A DNA stretch of 64,000 nt from Clostridia bacterium (GCA_017467205.1 JAFTSQ010000015.1:1-64000), one strand, 5' to 3'. Positions 15,140 to 24,312 are shown, counted from the first letter of the stretch. Numbers and translations are program-made. Notes: generated by a model from the letters alone, not told the origin.

Positions 15140-16360
15140 ATGAACGTTAAGGATATATTTTTTGAGCTCGTTAGGCGCGAAACCACCTCTGACGAGGAAT
15201 CGCCGCGCTGCCCTTCAACGAAAAATCAGCTCGAGCTGGCAAAGCTGTTAGTGTCGCGTATGAGGGATATCGGCATTGCTGACGCCGAGGTGGATTCCGA
15301 CGGCTACGTATATGGCTCGATACCCGCAACCGCAAAGGGATATCAGACGCTGGGACTCATAGCGCATATGGACACAGCCCCCGGCGTCAGCGGCAAGGAT
15401 ATTAAGCCACGGGTGACCGAGGCTTATGACGGCGGTGATATCATGCTGAATTCCGATGGAGATGTCCTCTCTCCCGCCGATTATCCGTCGCTTCTTCACC
15501 ATATCGGCAAAAGGCTTGTGGTCACCGACGGTACGACTCTTCTCGGCGCTGACGACAAGGCGGGAGTTGCCGAGATACTCGCGGTAGCCGAGCGTATAAT
15601 AAATGACTCGAAGCCTCACGGCACTGTAAAGATAGCCTTTACACCCGACGAGGAGATAGGCAGGGGTGCTGATAAATTTGACGTTTCTCGCTTCGGCGCG
15701 GACTATGCGTACACAGTTGACGGTGGCAGAATAGGCGAGATAGAGTACGAGAACTTTAACGCCGCGGCGGCAACCGTCGAGATATTCGGCAGAAACATTC
15801 ATCCCGGCTCTGCAAGGGGTAAGATGAAGAACGCCGCCCTTCGCGCAATGGAGTTCAACTCCCTCCTCCCCGCATACGAGGTTCCTGCGACGACTGACGG
15901 TTACGAGGGCTTCTATCACCTGACGGGTATGTCGGGAGATGAAAGCTATGCAAAGCTTAACTATATAATCCGCGACCACGACGAAAAAAGGTACAACGAG
16001 CGCTGCGAGCTTATGATGGCGGCAGGCCGCTTCTTCAATCAAAAATATGGCGAAAACTCTGCACGGGTCACCGTTTCGGAGAGCTATCGCAATATGAAGG
16101 AGAAGATTTTGCCGCATATGTATATCGTCGAGCGCGCAAAGGCGGCTATGCTTTCTGCGGGCGTCGAGCCGATAATAGTTCCCATTCGCGGCGGCACTGA
16201 CGGAGCAAGGCTTTCATATATGGGGCTTCCGTGCCCGAACCTTTCCACAGGCGGTGAGAATTTCCATTCAAGATTCGAGTATATTCCCCTTGAGGATATG
16301 GAGCGTATGGTCGATGTTCTTGAGAAAATCATTTATTCGGCAGAAGAGGCGTTAGTATGA
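15140..16360 (+). CDS. pepT: Peptidase T (tripeptide aminopeptidase)
   Basis: A cytoplasmic M20 zinc aminopeptidase that removes N-terminal residues from tripeptides. The 406 residues match the family length. Motifs: SDEESPRCPSTKNQ near the N-terminus, the first zinc site IAHMDTAPGVSG, the bridging Asp in GADDKAGVAE, the catalytic and metal Glu pair TPDEEIGRGA, VDGG, a lid-domain IHPGSARG, and the last metal His in GGENFHSRFEYIP. The start ATG 15140 has GGAGGA upstream; the longer frame to 15068 includes the promoter. The stop overlaps the next gene by 4 bp. Confidence 0.92.
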   Translation: MNVKDIFFELVRRETTSDEESPRCPSTKNQLELAKLLVSRMRDIGIADAEVDSDGYVYGSIPATAKGYQTLGLIAHMDTAPGVSGKDIKPRVTEAYDGGDIMLNSDGDVLSPADYPSLLHHIGKRLVVTDGTTLLGADDKAGVAEILAVAERIINDSKPHGTVKIAFTPDEEIGRGADKFDVSRFGADYAYTVDGGRIGEIEYENFNAAAATVEIFGRNIHPGSARGKMKNAALRAMEFNSLLPAYEVPATTDGYEGFYHLTGMSGDESYAKLNYIIRDHDEKRYNERCELMMAAGRFFNQKYGENSARVTVSESYRNMKEKILPHMYIVERAKAAMLSAGVEPIIVPIRGGTDGARLSYMGLPCPNLSTGGENFHSRFEYIPLEDMERMVDVLEKIIYSAEEALV

Positions 16361-17046
16361 TAAAGAAGATAATGTTAGATATTGACGATACTATTCTGGA
16401 TTTTCATCTTTCGGAGAGCATCGCAATAAGAAAAGCGCTCACCTCCCTCGGTATCGACGTGACTGACGAGATAATAGCGACTTATAGCGCAATTAACAAA
16501 TCCCAGTGGGAAGCGCTTGAGCGCGGCGAGATAGAGCGTAAGGTGCTCCTTTACCGTCGCTTTGAGATTCTCTTTGAACTGCTCGGCGTGAGCCTTTCAG
16601 GCAACGAGGCTCAGCGGCGCTACGAAACGGCGCTCGGCAAGGAAAGCCACTATCTTGAGGGGGCTGAGGAAATGCTTGAGGCGCTATCGAAAACCTACGA
16701 GCTTTATGCCGCCTCTAACGGCATCTCAAAGGTTCAAAGACCGAGAATAGAGAGCGCAGGGCTCGAGAGGTATTTCAAGGACATATTCATTTCCGAGGAG
16801 ATAGGGTATAATAAGCCCTCAGTCGAGTTCTTTGACGTATGCCTTGAGCGCATGGGCTCGCCGAAGCGCGACGAGGTTTTGATTTTCGGCGACAGCTTGA
16901 CATCGGATATCCTCGGCGGAATAAACGCGAAAATCCGCACCTGCCACTTTGACCCGAAGGGTAGGGGCGTGTATGAAAAAATAACTCCGGACTATTCCGT
17001 CAGCTCGTACTCCGAGTTTTTGAAGCTTCTCGAGAGTATCGAATAA
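16357..17046 (+). CDS. HAD-family phosphatase, YjjG-like nucleotidase
   Basis: A 229-residue HAD hydrolase. Motif I is MLDIDDTILDF (nucleophile Asp, general acid Asp); motif II is AASNG; motif III Lys is in IGYNKPSVEFF; motif IV is IFGDSLTSDILGG. The alpha-helical cap between motifs I and II and the GDSLTSDI signature match the YjjG subgroup, which removes phosphate from non-canonical pyrimidine nucleotides. The gene starts at the ATGA overlap with pepT, so the two are coupled. Other small phosphorylated substrates are possible. Confidence 0.8.
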   Translation: MIKKIMLDIDDTILDFHLSESIAIRKALTSLGIDVTDEIIATYSAINKSQWEALERGEIERKVLLYRRFEILFELLGVSLSGNEAQRRYETALGKESHYLEGAEEMLEALSKTYELYAASNGISKVQRPRIESAGLERYFKDIFISEEIGYNKPSVEFFDVCLERMGSPKRDEVLIFGDSLTSDILGGINAKIRTCHFDPKGRGVYEKITPDYSVSSYSEFLKLLESIE

Positions 17047-17111
17047 TTTAACACGCATAGCGGCTAAATGCAAATAATGTAAACAAAGATTGACAAAACA
17101 AGAGGAAAACA

Positions 17112-18371
17112 ATGTACTACGGATATAAAATCAGCGATGAAACCGCCGCACTCGCGAAGCGGGCAGAGGCGGATCTTTGCGAGGTCTTCAGAAGAATTGA
17201 CGAGAATACCCTCCTTTGCAGTGCAAAGGTTCTCTCAGCCTTTCAGGAGCTTCGCGTTTCGACAGCGGACTTTCTTGAGATAACAGGATACGGATATACC
17301 GATTCGGGAAGGGATAAGCTTGAGGCAATATACGCCAAGGTCTTTGGCGCAGAGGACGCGCTCGTGCGTCCGCAGATTATGTCGGGAACGCACGCGCTTG
17401 CAATAACCCTCGGCGGACTTTTGCATCACGGTGATACGCTCGTCTACGTAACCGGTGAGCCCTACGACACCTTGAGAAGCGTAATCGGCACTGCGGGCGA
17501 GAGCCGCAATTCTCTTATCAAGTGCGGTGTAAAGTATGAGGAGATAGACCTTCTTAACAACGACTTTGACCTTGAAAAAATCCGCGAGCGCCTATCGCGC
17601 GGCGACGTTAAGGTTGCCGCAATTCAGCGCAGTCGCGGCTATGCACAGCGCAAGAGTCTTACCATTGAAAAAATAGAGCGTGCGGTGAAGCTTATAAAAG
17701 AGGTTTCACCGAAAACCGTGATAATGGTTGATAACTGCTACGGCGAGTTCACCGAGGACCGCGAGCCCACCGACGTGGGAGCGGACGTCTTCGTTGGCTC
17801 GATGATGAAGAACCTCGGTGCAGGCCACGCGGTGAGCGGCGGCTATTGCGTCGGCAGGCGCGACGTTATCGAGGACATAGCCGAGCGCTTCAGCGCACCC
17901 TGCGTCGGCAAGGAGCTCGGCGCAAACTTCAATCAGCTCGCATCCTTTTATAAGGGGCTCTTTATGGCACCTGCCGCAGTTGGCTCGACGCTCAAATCAA
18001 TGGCGTTTGCCGCAAGGATGCTCGAGCTCTCCGGATTTGGCGACGTTGACCCGGCGTACGACGAGGTACGCACCGATATAATTCAGACGATGAACCTTTA
18101 TTCTGCCGATAAGCTCATAAAGTTCTGCCGCGGCATTCAGATGGGCTCGCCCGTCGAGTCCTACTGCATACCCGAGCCGGGTGATATGCCGGGATATCCG
18201 CACCCCGAGATAATGGCGGCGGGCACCTTCGTTACCGGCGCTACGAACGAGCTCAGCTGCGACGGTCCTCTGACACCGCCTTACACGGCTTATATGCAGG
18301 GTGGACTTACATACGAGTACGGAAAGCTCGGTGTTATGCGCGCCATCGACGAGATGTTCGACCGCTCTTGA
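17112..18371 (+). CDS. PLP enzyme of the aluminium resistance / methionine gamma-lyase-like family
   Basis: A 419-residue fold type I PLP enzyme of the YnbB family (often labelled aluminium resistance protein). Seen in the sequence: RPQIMSGTHALAITLGGLL (cofactor phosphate region), IQRSRGYAQRKSL, VDNCYGEF with the PLP-contacting Asp, and GSMMKNLGAG with the Schiff-base Lys. The C-terminal ANELSCDGP segment is also typical. Physiological substrate is unknown; lyase activity on sulphur amino acids is known only by family resemblance. It starts 65 bp after the HAD gene. The start ATG 17112 has AGAGGA upstream. Confidence 0.83.
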   Translation: MYYGYKISDETAALAKRAEADLCEVFRRIDENTLLCSAKVLSAFQELRVSTADFLEITGYGYTDSGRDKLEAIYAKVFGAEDALVRPQIMSGTHALAITLGGLLHHGDTLVYVTGEPYDTLRSVIGTAGESRNSLIKCGVKYEEIDLLNNDFDLEKIRERLSRGDVKVAAIQRSRGYAQRKSLTIEKIERAVKLIKEVSPKTVIMVDNCYGEFTEDREPTDVGADVFVGSMMKNLGAGHAVSGGYCVGRRDVIEDIAERFSAPCVGKELGANFNQLASFYKGLFMAPAAVGSTLKSMAFAARMLELSGFGDVDPAYDEVRTDIIQTMNLYSADKLIKFCRGIQMGSPVESYCIPEPGDMPGYPHPEIMAAGTFVTGATNELSCDGPLTPPYTAYMQGGLTYEYGKLGVMRAIDEMFDRS

Positions 18372-18426
18372 AAATAGGCTCAAAACGGTAAAAAACAAAG
18401 ATAAAACGCAGAAAAGTGGTGCGAAA

Positions 18427-19035
18427 ATGGGAATTTGCTATATCGTGGGAGCAGGGGACTTCTTTATGAATTCAACTCCCGCAGAGGATGACCTCGTAAT
18501 AGCGGCAGACGGTGGCGCGGACGCGCTCGTCGCGCACGGTATAAGAATAGATTTGCTCATCGGCGATATGGATTCCGTAAGCGAGCTTCCGACCGGAGTT
18601 GAACGGCTCGTTTATCCCAAGGATAAGGATTACACTGATACCTTTCTTGCCTATCTTGAGGGGGTAAAGCGTGGCTATACCGAGTTTTTGATATTCGGCG
18701 GCTATGGCGGAAGGGAAGACCATACCTGTGCAAACTACGCGCTCCTTCACTACGCAAGGCTCGCAGGCCACAGAGCGCGCCTTGTCGGTCAGCGAAACAC
18801 GGCTTTCGTTCTCCATAACGAAAAGGCGAAGGTTGCAGGAATGGCGGGGCAGCATATCTCCGCTTTTGCAATAGGCGGGGCGGCAAAGGGCGTCAGCATT
18901 AAGGGCTTTTACTATGAAGCCGAGGATATAACCCTGACTCCCGAGTTTCCCCTTGCGGTGTCAAATATCTTTCTTGATACGGACGGCGAGATAGAGGTCC
19001 TGGACGGCACGCTTCTCGTCATAACCGAAAACTAA
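18427..19035 (+). CDS. thiN: Thiamine pyrophosphokinase
   Basis: Converts thiamine to TPP with ATP. The 202 residues show the family pattern: YIVGAGDFF, VIAADGGADAL, LLIGDMDSV, PKDKDYTDTFLA and IFGGYGGREDHTCANYALL, which together form the active site. It is followed directly by the TPP-riboswitch-controlled thiT gene, forming a thiamine salvage neighbourhood. The start is put at ATG 18427, where homologues begin a few residues before the first strand; the longer frame to 18301 lies within the preceding gene. No strong Shine-Dalgarno is seen. Confidence 0.88.
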   Translation: MGICYIVGAGDFFMNSTPAEDDLVIAADGGADALVAHGIRIDLLIGDMDSVSELPTGVERLVYPKDKDYTDTFLAYLEGVKRGYTEFLIFGGYGGREDHTCANYALLHYARLAGHRARLVGQRNTAFVLHNEKAKVAGMAGQHISAFAIGGAAKGVSIKGFYYEAEDITLTPEFPLAVSNIFLDTDGEIEVLDGTLLVITEN

Positions 19036-19059
19036 TTCGGAAAAATTTTCCCCAAGTGC

Positions 19060-19088
19060 TTGACAAACGGGAAATTGAGTGCTAAAAT
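19060..19088 (+). promoter_or_regulatory. Promoter of the TPP-riboswitch transcript
   Basis: TTGACA (19060-19065), a 17-bp spacer and TAAAAT (19083-19088) lie just upstream of the riboswitch. Confidence 0.8.
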
Positions 19089-19110
19089 TGACTCAACCAA
19101 ACAGAATAAC

Positions 19111-19195
19111 GTCAGGGGTGCTGTAAAAGGCTGAGACGCGGCTTGCCGCGAACCCTTTAACCTGATACGGATAATGCCGTCGTAGGAAGATTGTG
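19111..19195 (+). promoter_or_regulatory. TPP (THI-box) riboswitch
   Basis: Contains the conserved THI-box blocks in order: CAGGGGTGC, GGCTGAGAC, a variable GC-rich stem (GCGGCTTGCCGC), GAACCCTTTAACCTGAT, and GGATAATGCCGTCGTAGGAA. It sits upstream of a thiamine transporter gene and is followed by a terminator hairpin, so TPP binding should end transcription. Confidence 0.95.
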
Positions 19196-19203
19196 TAAAG
19201 ATC

Positions 19204-19240
19204 AAACCGCGCGGGGATTCTGCGCGGTTTAATTCTTTAT
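19204..19240 (+). terminator. Riboswitch expression-platform terminator
   Basis: AAACCGCGC (19204-19212) pairs with GCGCGGTTT (19222-19230), followed by AATTCTTTAT. It lies between the TPP aptamer and the thiT ribosome-binding site. Confidence 0.85.
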
Positions 19241-19256
19241 ACGGAGGTATTCAAAC

Positions 19257-20075
19257 TTGAACGGTTCAAAAACCAAAAAGCTCGTTGAGAGTGCGATAAT
19301 GATAGCACTCGCAACCGTGCTCAGCATCATCAAGGTCATCGATATGCCGTACGGCGGCTCGGTAACCTTGGCATCGTCGCTTCCCATCGTGATAATAGCC
19401 TATCGTCACGGTCTTGGGTGGGGACTTTCGAGCGGTATTGTTTACGGTATCCTTCAGCAACTGCTCGGACTCAGCACACTCTCCTACGTCACCGGCTGGC
19501 AGTCGGTCATAGCGGTGATACTGCTCGATTACGTTGTGGCGTATGCGGTGTTCGGTCTTTCGGGAGTTTTCTCGAAAATAGCTAAAAATCAGCACACGGG
19601 TATGGTCTTAGGCGCTCTTTTGACCTCGTTTCTGCGCTACGCGTGCCACGTAATTTCGGGCGTGACGGTATGGCGCGAGATATCAATCCCCGCGAGTGCC
19701 GCATTCACCTACTCGCTTATCTACAACGCGACCTATATGATACCCGACACCTGCGTTCTACTCGTCGCAGTGTATTACATCGGTCGCCTGATAGATTTCT
19801 CTCGTCCGCAGCCCACCCGTATGGTGCTCGAAAAAGCCGAAAATCGCAACACGGGGTACTACGTAGGCATATCCTCCGCCCTTTTTGTAGCGGCGGTTAT
19901 AGCAGACGTCGTAATGATATTCCCCTATCTTCAGGACGAAGAGAGCGGAGTGTTCACTCTTGCAAATCTCTCGGAGGTCAACTGGGTGGCATTTGCGCTT
20001 ATTAACGCAGTTTGCATCATTGGCGCAGTTGCGCTGCTCGTCATCTCTCGCGTACAGCACAGCGAGGAAAACTGA
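19257..20075 (+). CDS. thiT: ThiT-like thiamine ECF transporter S component, extended form
   Basis: A membrane protein that captures thiamine for an energy-coupling factor transporter. The N-terminal part matches ThiT: VESAIMIALATVLSIIKV, MPYGGSVTLASSLPIVIIAYRHG, WGLSSGIVYGILQQLLG and YVTGWQSVIAVILLDY. With 272 residues it is clearly longer than the usual 180-200; the extra part carries about two more hydrophobic segments (YYVGISSALFVAAVIADVVM and AFALINAVCIIGAVALLVIS). The start is TTG 19257, supported by ACGGAGGT 8 bp upstream. Control by the TPP riboswitch confirms the substrate. The EcfA/EcfT parts are not in the window. Confidence 0.9.
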   Translation: MNGSKTKKLVESAIMIALATVLSIIKVIDMPYGGSVTLASSLPIVIIAYRHGLGWGLSSGIVYGILQQLLGLSTLSYVTGWQSVIAVILLDYVVAYAVFGLSGVFSKIAKNQHTGMVLGALLTSFLRYACHVISGVTVWREISIPASAAFTYSLIYNATYMIPDTCVLLVAVYYIGRLIDFSRPQPTRMVLEKAENRNTGYYVGISSALFVAAVIADVVMIFPYLQDEESGVFTLANLSEVNWVAFALINAVCIIGAVALLVISRVQHSEEN

Positions 20076-20085
20076 CGAATAATAA

Positions 20086-20159
20086 AAAAATCGGCATAGC
20101 CTCGGATTCGCAGATTGCACGAAAATGCAATGGCGGATTTAGAGGTTATGCCGATTTTT
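20086..20159 (+). terminator. Terminator after thiT with nested hairpin
   Basis: AAAAATCGGCATAGCCTC pairs imperfectly with GAGGTTATGCCGATTTTT; an internal TTGCA/TGCAA stem is nested in the loop. A T-run follows. It separates thiT from the beta-helix array. Confidence 0.8.
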
Positions 20160-20181
20160 GTCGTGCAAAGCACATTTCGCC

Positions 20182-20210
20182 TTGCACATAGCACGCGGGC
20201 GTGTTATAAT
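20182..20210 (+). promoter_or_regulatory. Promoter of the first array unit (A1-A2)
   Basis: TTGCAC (20182-20187), a 17-bp spacer and TATAAT (20205-20210) lie 36 bp before the A1 start. Confidence 0.75.
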
Positions 20211-20246
20211 TAGCTCGCAAAATAACATATACGCGAGGTAACTTTG

Positions 20247-22688
20247 ATGAAAAAACTGATATCCCTTATTCTCGCCATATCCCTGTTGCTCCTATCTCTC
20301 GGACTCACCGCTTGCGGCGAGCCCGCGGATGACGGTACGACGGACGTCGAAGGTGGCGGCGAAAACGAAGGCGGAAACGAGGGCGGCACGGGAGATGCTC
20401 CCGATGCGAGCCTTGAGCTTATCAAGGACGGAGTCGCCAACTTCAATATAATTTACTCTATGTACGCCGACTCCGAGGTCCGCTCGACTATCGACTTCTG
20501 GATAGACCAGCTTGCATTCCACGGCGTTGAGGTTAAGTCCTATACCGACTCGAGCGTAAGCAAAATGCAGGACTGTGAAATACTTATAGGTGAGAGCCTA
20601 ATTCAGCGTAACGACTATGCAGTCGACGTTCACGACTTCGGCGAAAAGGGCTACGTTATCAAGGTAGTTGATGAGAAGGTCGTTATTTGCGGCGGTAGTG
20701 TCGACTCAACTCTTGAGGCAATGACTCTCTTCCTTGAGGAATATCTCGGAGTCAATATTGCTACCGTAGAGGTTGGGGACGTGAGCGTTGCCAAAACTCT
20801 GTTTGTAGAAAAGGTGCAGGACGATTATCCTATCAAGGACGTAACCGTCGGTGGCGAGAGCATAAGAGGCGCGTATATACGCGCACAGCGCACCAATGCA
20901 GGTGAGTACGCCGCAGCACAGGTTCTTCAAGCGGCGCTTTATACCAATTCGGGAATCTGGCTCAAGATTCAATCTCCCGCGGATGATACCGGAAAGAAGA
21001 TACAGCTCAATCTCGTTGACGACGAGGGCGATGAGGGCTTCAGAGTTTTCGTAAATAACGGCACTCTTACCGTTAACGCAGAGTACGATGGTACGTTCGA
21101 GCGCGGTATGAACGACTTTATAGCCGATGCAATAACCAACGCTACGGGCACGGTCGACTTTGCAAACGATTACAGCTTTGTAACCGACACGTCCTTCGTC
21201 AGATATTCCGACTTTGGAGCTGCGGGAACGGGCTTGATTGACGACTTTGACGAGATTATAGCGACCCACGAATTCGCGAACCAATACGGTCTTCGAGTTG
21301 AGGCAGACGAGGGGGCGACCTACTACATAAGCGAAGGTCAAAGAACCGCCGATATCAAAACTCCGGTTGACTGGAAGGACGCTACGTTCATAATTGACGA
21401 CCGCAACCTGACTCAGCAAAACGGAGGAAAGAACAGGCTCTTCACGGTAACCAGCTACAATGCGACCTATAACCTCAAGGTTCCCGAGGGAATGAAGCTT
21501 TCGAAGGACGCGACCAATGTCGGACTTACCTTTGATACCGACGTTATGCTTAAAATTATCAATCAAAACAAGCGCGTCTTTATAAGAACGGGTAACTTTA
21601 CCGCTCAGTCGCAGGATTGCTCCGACGTTGTTATAGTTCACCCGAACGGTGATATCGACGAGTCGACTCCTCTCGTCTTCGATTACGACGAGATAACCTC
21701 TATTCAGGTTATTTCAATGATAGACGAGCCGATGACCATAAACGGCGGTACGTTCATTCATTATCCCAACCATCAGGCGAGAAGCGGTGGATATTTCCGT
21801 CGTAATATCGTAGTATACCGTTCTAACACCACCCTTTACGGTGTTAAAATGCTGCTCGAAAAAGAGCCCGATCCCACGGATGAGAGTCAAAGCTCAAGCC
21901 CGTACGAGGGCTTCTTCTCTGCGAATAACGCCTGCAACGTCACCTTTGATTCCTGCGTTCTCTCCGGCAGATACGCCTACGTTTATCAGTTCAACGGCTC
22001 AAATAAGCGTACGGGTACTTATGCAACGAATTCCGAGCATTCCATCAACACCACTTGGCAGAACTGCACGCAGGCAAACGATATTCACGACACGAACCGA
22101 TGGGGCGTTATGGGCTCGGGTGGCTCAAAGAACTTGAAATGGGAAAATTGCGTGCTTTCGCGCTTTGATATTCACACCGGTGCCCACAATATCTATCTCA
22201 AGGACTGTGAGATTGGTGAGGTTATCAACCTTATCGGATGGGGCACGGCTTACCTTGAAAACGTCAAGGTGTCGGGTGCTTATAACCAGTATTTCATCCG
22301 TCTTCGTGAGGACTATGGCGCTATCTGGGACGGCGACGTTATTATTAAAAACTGCGAGCTCGTTTTGAAGGACGGTCTTACGGCAGCCTACGTATTCCGC
22401 GCCGATTGGAACTCGCACGACTACGGCTATCAGGTCGCACTTCCGAACGTTGATATTGACGGATTTAAGGTCACCTATCAGAACGGCAAGGACTTCACCG
22501 GAACGCTTTCTGTCTTCAGAAAGATATCCGGCTATTCCACCGACATAAGAAAAGACGTAACCAATCCGCTCAAAGCGCCGCTGACCGTTACCGTAAAGGG
22601 CGTAAGCTACACACTCAAGCTTGTCGAAACGACGAATTGTGAAATTATCTTTACCGATACCACCTTCACGGTTATAAAGGATGAGTAA
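20247..22688 (+). CDS. Array copy A1: beta-helix lipoprotein
   Basis: An exported lipoprotein of 813 residues, the first of eleven paralogs. The signal peptide ends in the lipobox LTAC with lipidated Cys23, followed by a Gly/Asn/Glu/Asp-rich spacer. Next come two alpha/beta domains (about 60-200 and 203-310; CEILIGESL, KGYVIKVVDEKVVICGGS) that resemble accessory domains of GH20/GH67 enzymes, then a right-handed beta-helix of the pectate-lyase-like type from about 320 (YSDFGAAGTG) to the end. A1 is one of the most divergent copies: the conserved motif reads SRFDIHTGAHN and the second one RLREDYGAIW. Start ATG 20247 has GAGGTA upstream; a TTG just before it is less likely. It shares its transcript with A2, since the hairpin between them has lost one arm. 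Confidence 0.8.
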   Translation: MKKLISLILAISLLLLSLGLTACGEPADDGTTDVEGGGENEGGNEGGTGDAPDASLELIKDGVANFNIIYSMYADSEVRSTIDFWIDQLAFHGVEVKSYTDSSVSKMQDCEILIGESLIQRNDYAVDVHDFGEKGYVIKVVDEKVVICGGSVDSTLEAMTLFLEEYLGVNIATVEVGDVSVAKTLFVEKVQDDYPIKDVTVGGESIRGAYIRAQRTNAGEYAAAQVLQAALYTNSGIWLKIQSPADDTGKKIQLNLVDDEGDEGFRVFVNNGTLTVNAEYDGTFERGMNDFIADAITNATGTVDFANDYSFVTDTSFVRYSDFGAAGTGLIDDFDEIIATHEFANQYGLRVEADEGATYYISEGQRTADIKTPVDWKDATFIIDDRNLTQQNGGKNRLFTVTSYNATYNLKVPEGMKLSKDATNVGLTFDTDVMLKIINQNKRVFIRTGNFTAQSQDCSDVVIVHPNGDIDESTPLVFDYDEITSIQVISMIDEPMTINGGTFIHYPNHQARSGGYFRRNIVVYRSNTTLYGVKMLLEKEPDPTDESQSSSPYEGFFSANNACNVTFDSCVLSGRYAYVYQFNGSNKRTGTYATNSEHSINTTWQNCTQANDIHDTNRWGVMGSGGSKNLKWENCVLSRFDIHTGAHNIYLKDCEIGEVINLIGWGTAYLENVKVSGAYNQYFIRLREDYGAIWDGDVIIKNCELVLKDGLTAAYVFRADWNSHDYGYQVALPNVDIDGFKVTYQNGKDFTGTLSVFRKISGYSTDIRKDVTNPLKAPLTVTVKGVSYTLKLVETTNCEIIFTDTTFTVIKDE

Positions 22689-22712
22689 GCGCAAAAAACA
22701 CGAATAAACAAT

Positions 22713-22725
22713 ACACGGGGTGGCA
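22713..22725 (+). repeat. Half of the array hairpin (ACACGGGGTGGCA), 3' arm missing
   Basis: The 13-bp 5' arm found after most array units is present after A1, but the sequence that follows (TTTGCGAATTATCCCGC) has no complementary 3' arm. Terminator function is therefore probably lost here. Confidence 0.6.
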
Positions 22726-22764
22726 TTTGCGAATTATCCCGCTATCAAAATAGAGGAATTTTTA

Positions 22765-24249
22765 ATGAAAAAACAGAATGATGGTCAGATAGTTAAATAT
22801 AGCGCATTTGGCGCAGTCGGTGACGGAGTTACCGACGATTTTGAGGCAATAGTCGCCGCGCACGAATACGCAAACGAGCGTGGTCTTAAGGTCGAGGCTG
22901 ACGAGGGCGCGACCTATTACGTCGGCTCTCATAGGAAGAGCGCTGTGATACTGACCGATGTTGACTGGTGTGACGCTCACTTCATAATAGACGACAGCGT
23001 AGTCAAGCGCGAGGACAGTAAGTACAGCATATTCAGCATATGTTCGGAGCACGAGCCCTTCAAAGCAACCTTGCCGGATGGATACAGTCTTAAGCGCGGC
23101 GATAAGAATATCGGCTTGCAGTTTGACACGAAGGTTCTCATTTTCGTCGAAAACGCAGACAAGCGAGTTTACATAAGGTGCGGAGCAACGCTTGCCAACA
23201 GCGGCGCCGCTCAGCGAGAGGTTTTGCTCGTTCATCCCGACGGACAAATTGACGACTCGACTCCCGTCATTTTTGATTACGACAAGGTTACCGATATGAC
23301 GGTTTACCGTGTTGATGATGCGCCTCTTTTGATTCAGGGCGGCACGTTTACCACCTACTCAAACTGCGGCGGTGATGCAAAAAAGTGGTGCGGCTATTGG
23401 AGAGGAATAGAGGTAAGACGCTCCAACACAACCGTCTACAACGTAAAGCATCTTATTGAGCGCGAGCACGACGACCTTGATGCGTCCTGCCCGTACGTAG
23501 GCTTCTTCTTGGCGCGACTTGCAAACAACGTGGTCTTTGACTCCTGCGTTATGTTCAGCCATAAGACTTATAGGCACGGAACGTATGACACCCAAGCTAA
23601 TACAGCAAATAACGTAACCTGGAAAAATTGCACGCAGGCTGACGGAATAGACCGTTTTGGAAAGGGCTATTGGGGCGTTATGGCATCCAACTACGTAAAG
23701 AACCTGACCTTCGACGGCTGCGTTTTGTCGAGATTCGACGCGCATTGCGGAGTGCATAACGTAACCATTAAGGATTCCGAAATCGGCGAGATTATTAATC
23801 TTGTCGGCACGGGTGACTGCTATATCGAGAATACCTTGTTGTCGAGCGGACACTGGCATTTCTTCGTCCGTCTTCGCGAGGATTACGGCGCTATTTGGGA
23901 TGGAACTCTCACCGTTAAAAACTGCAAGCTGCGCGTTCCGAGGAGCGCTGGGTCCGCATATCTTTTGAGATGCTATTGGAACGAGCACTATTTCGGATAC
24001 AAGTGCGCTCTTCCGAACATTTACGTGGACGGCTTCTCGGTCGAATATCTTGACGGCGGCGCATATGACGGAAAGCTCTTCATCTTCAAGGCTATCACTG
24101 ATACCGACGAGGATTTACGTAAGAACGAAACCAACCCGCTCGGTGTGCCGAGTGTCATATCTCTTAAGGGTATAGCTCAACCCTACGAGATGATGGAGAA
24201 CCCCGGCAACAACGTTATTCTTTCTGACACAAAAATCATACGCAACTAA
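22765..24249 (+). CDS. Array copy A2: truncated beta-helix module without export signal
   Basis: A 494-residue copy consisting only of the beta-helix. It begins QIVKYSAFGAVGDGVTDDF shortly after the start and lacks the signal peptide, lipobox, spacer and both alpha/beta domains of its neighbours. The start is ATG 22765 with TAGAGGA upstream; an in-frame GTG at 22720 lies in the half-hairpin. The module is otherwise intact: SRFDAHCGVHN and FVRLREDYGAIW are kept, and the C-terminal tail is normal. Its subtype (SHRKSAVI, LANSG, NCGGDAKKWCGYWRG) groups with A5-A7. Without a signal it should stay in the cytoplasm unless exported otherwise, so it may be a decaying copy that remains open. Confidence 0.7.
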   Translation: MKKQNDGQIVKYSAFGAVGDGVTDDFEAIVAAHEYANERGLKVEADEGATYYVGSHRKSAVILTDVDWCDAHFIIDDSVVKREDSKYSIFSICSEHEPFKATLPDGYSLKRGDKNIGLQFDTKVLIFVENADKRVYIRCGATLANSGAAQREVLLVHPDGQIDDSTPVIFDYDKVTDMTVYRVDDAPLLIQGGTFTTYSNCGGDAKKWCGYWRGIEVRRSNTTVYNVKHLIEREHDDLDASCPYVGFFLARLANNVVFDSCVMFSHKTYRHGTYDTQANTANNVTWKNCTQADGIDRFGKGYWGVMASNYVKNLTFDGCVLSRFDAHCGVHNVTIKDSEIGEIINLVGTGDCYIENTLLSSGHWHFFVRLREDYGAIWDGTLTVKNCKLRVPRSAGSAYLLRCYWNEHYFGYKCALPNIYVDGFSVEYLDGGAYDGKLFIFKAITDTDEDLRKNETNPLGVPSVISLKGIAQPYEMMENPGNNVILSDTKIIRN

Positions 24250-24262
24250 CCGAAAAAACAAC

Positions 24263-24312
24263 ACACGGGGTGGCACTTGCAGCTCGCAAGCGTCACCCTT
24301 TCGATTTGCTTT
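24263..24312 (+). terminator. Array hairpin/terminator after A2
   Basis: The ACACGGGGTGGCA motif starts a 13-bp stem (GGGTGGCACTTGC with two mismatches against GCAAGCGTCACCC, 24268-24298), followed by TTTCGATTTGCTTTT. Confidence 0.75.

Noticed and set aside
22765..24249. Frameshift joining A1 and A2 into one gene
   Set aside because: A1 ends normally with the conserved family tail and A2 starts with its own Shine-Dalgarno; the gap contains a half-hairpin, not a continued coding frame.
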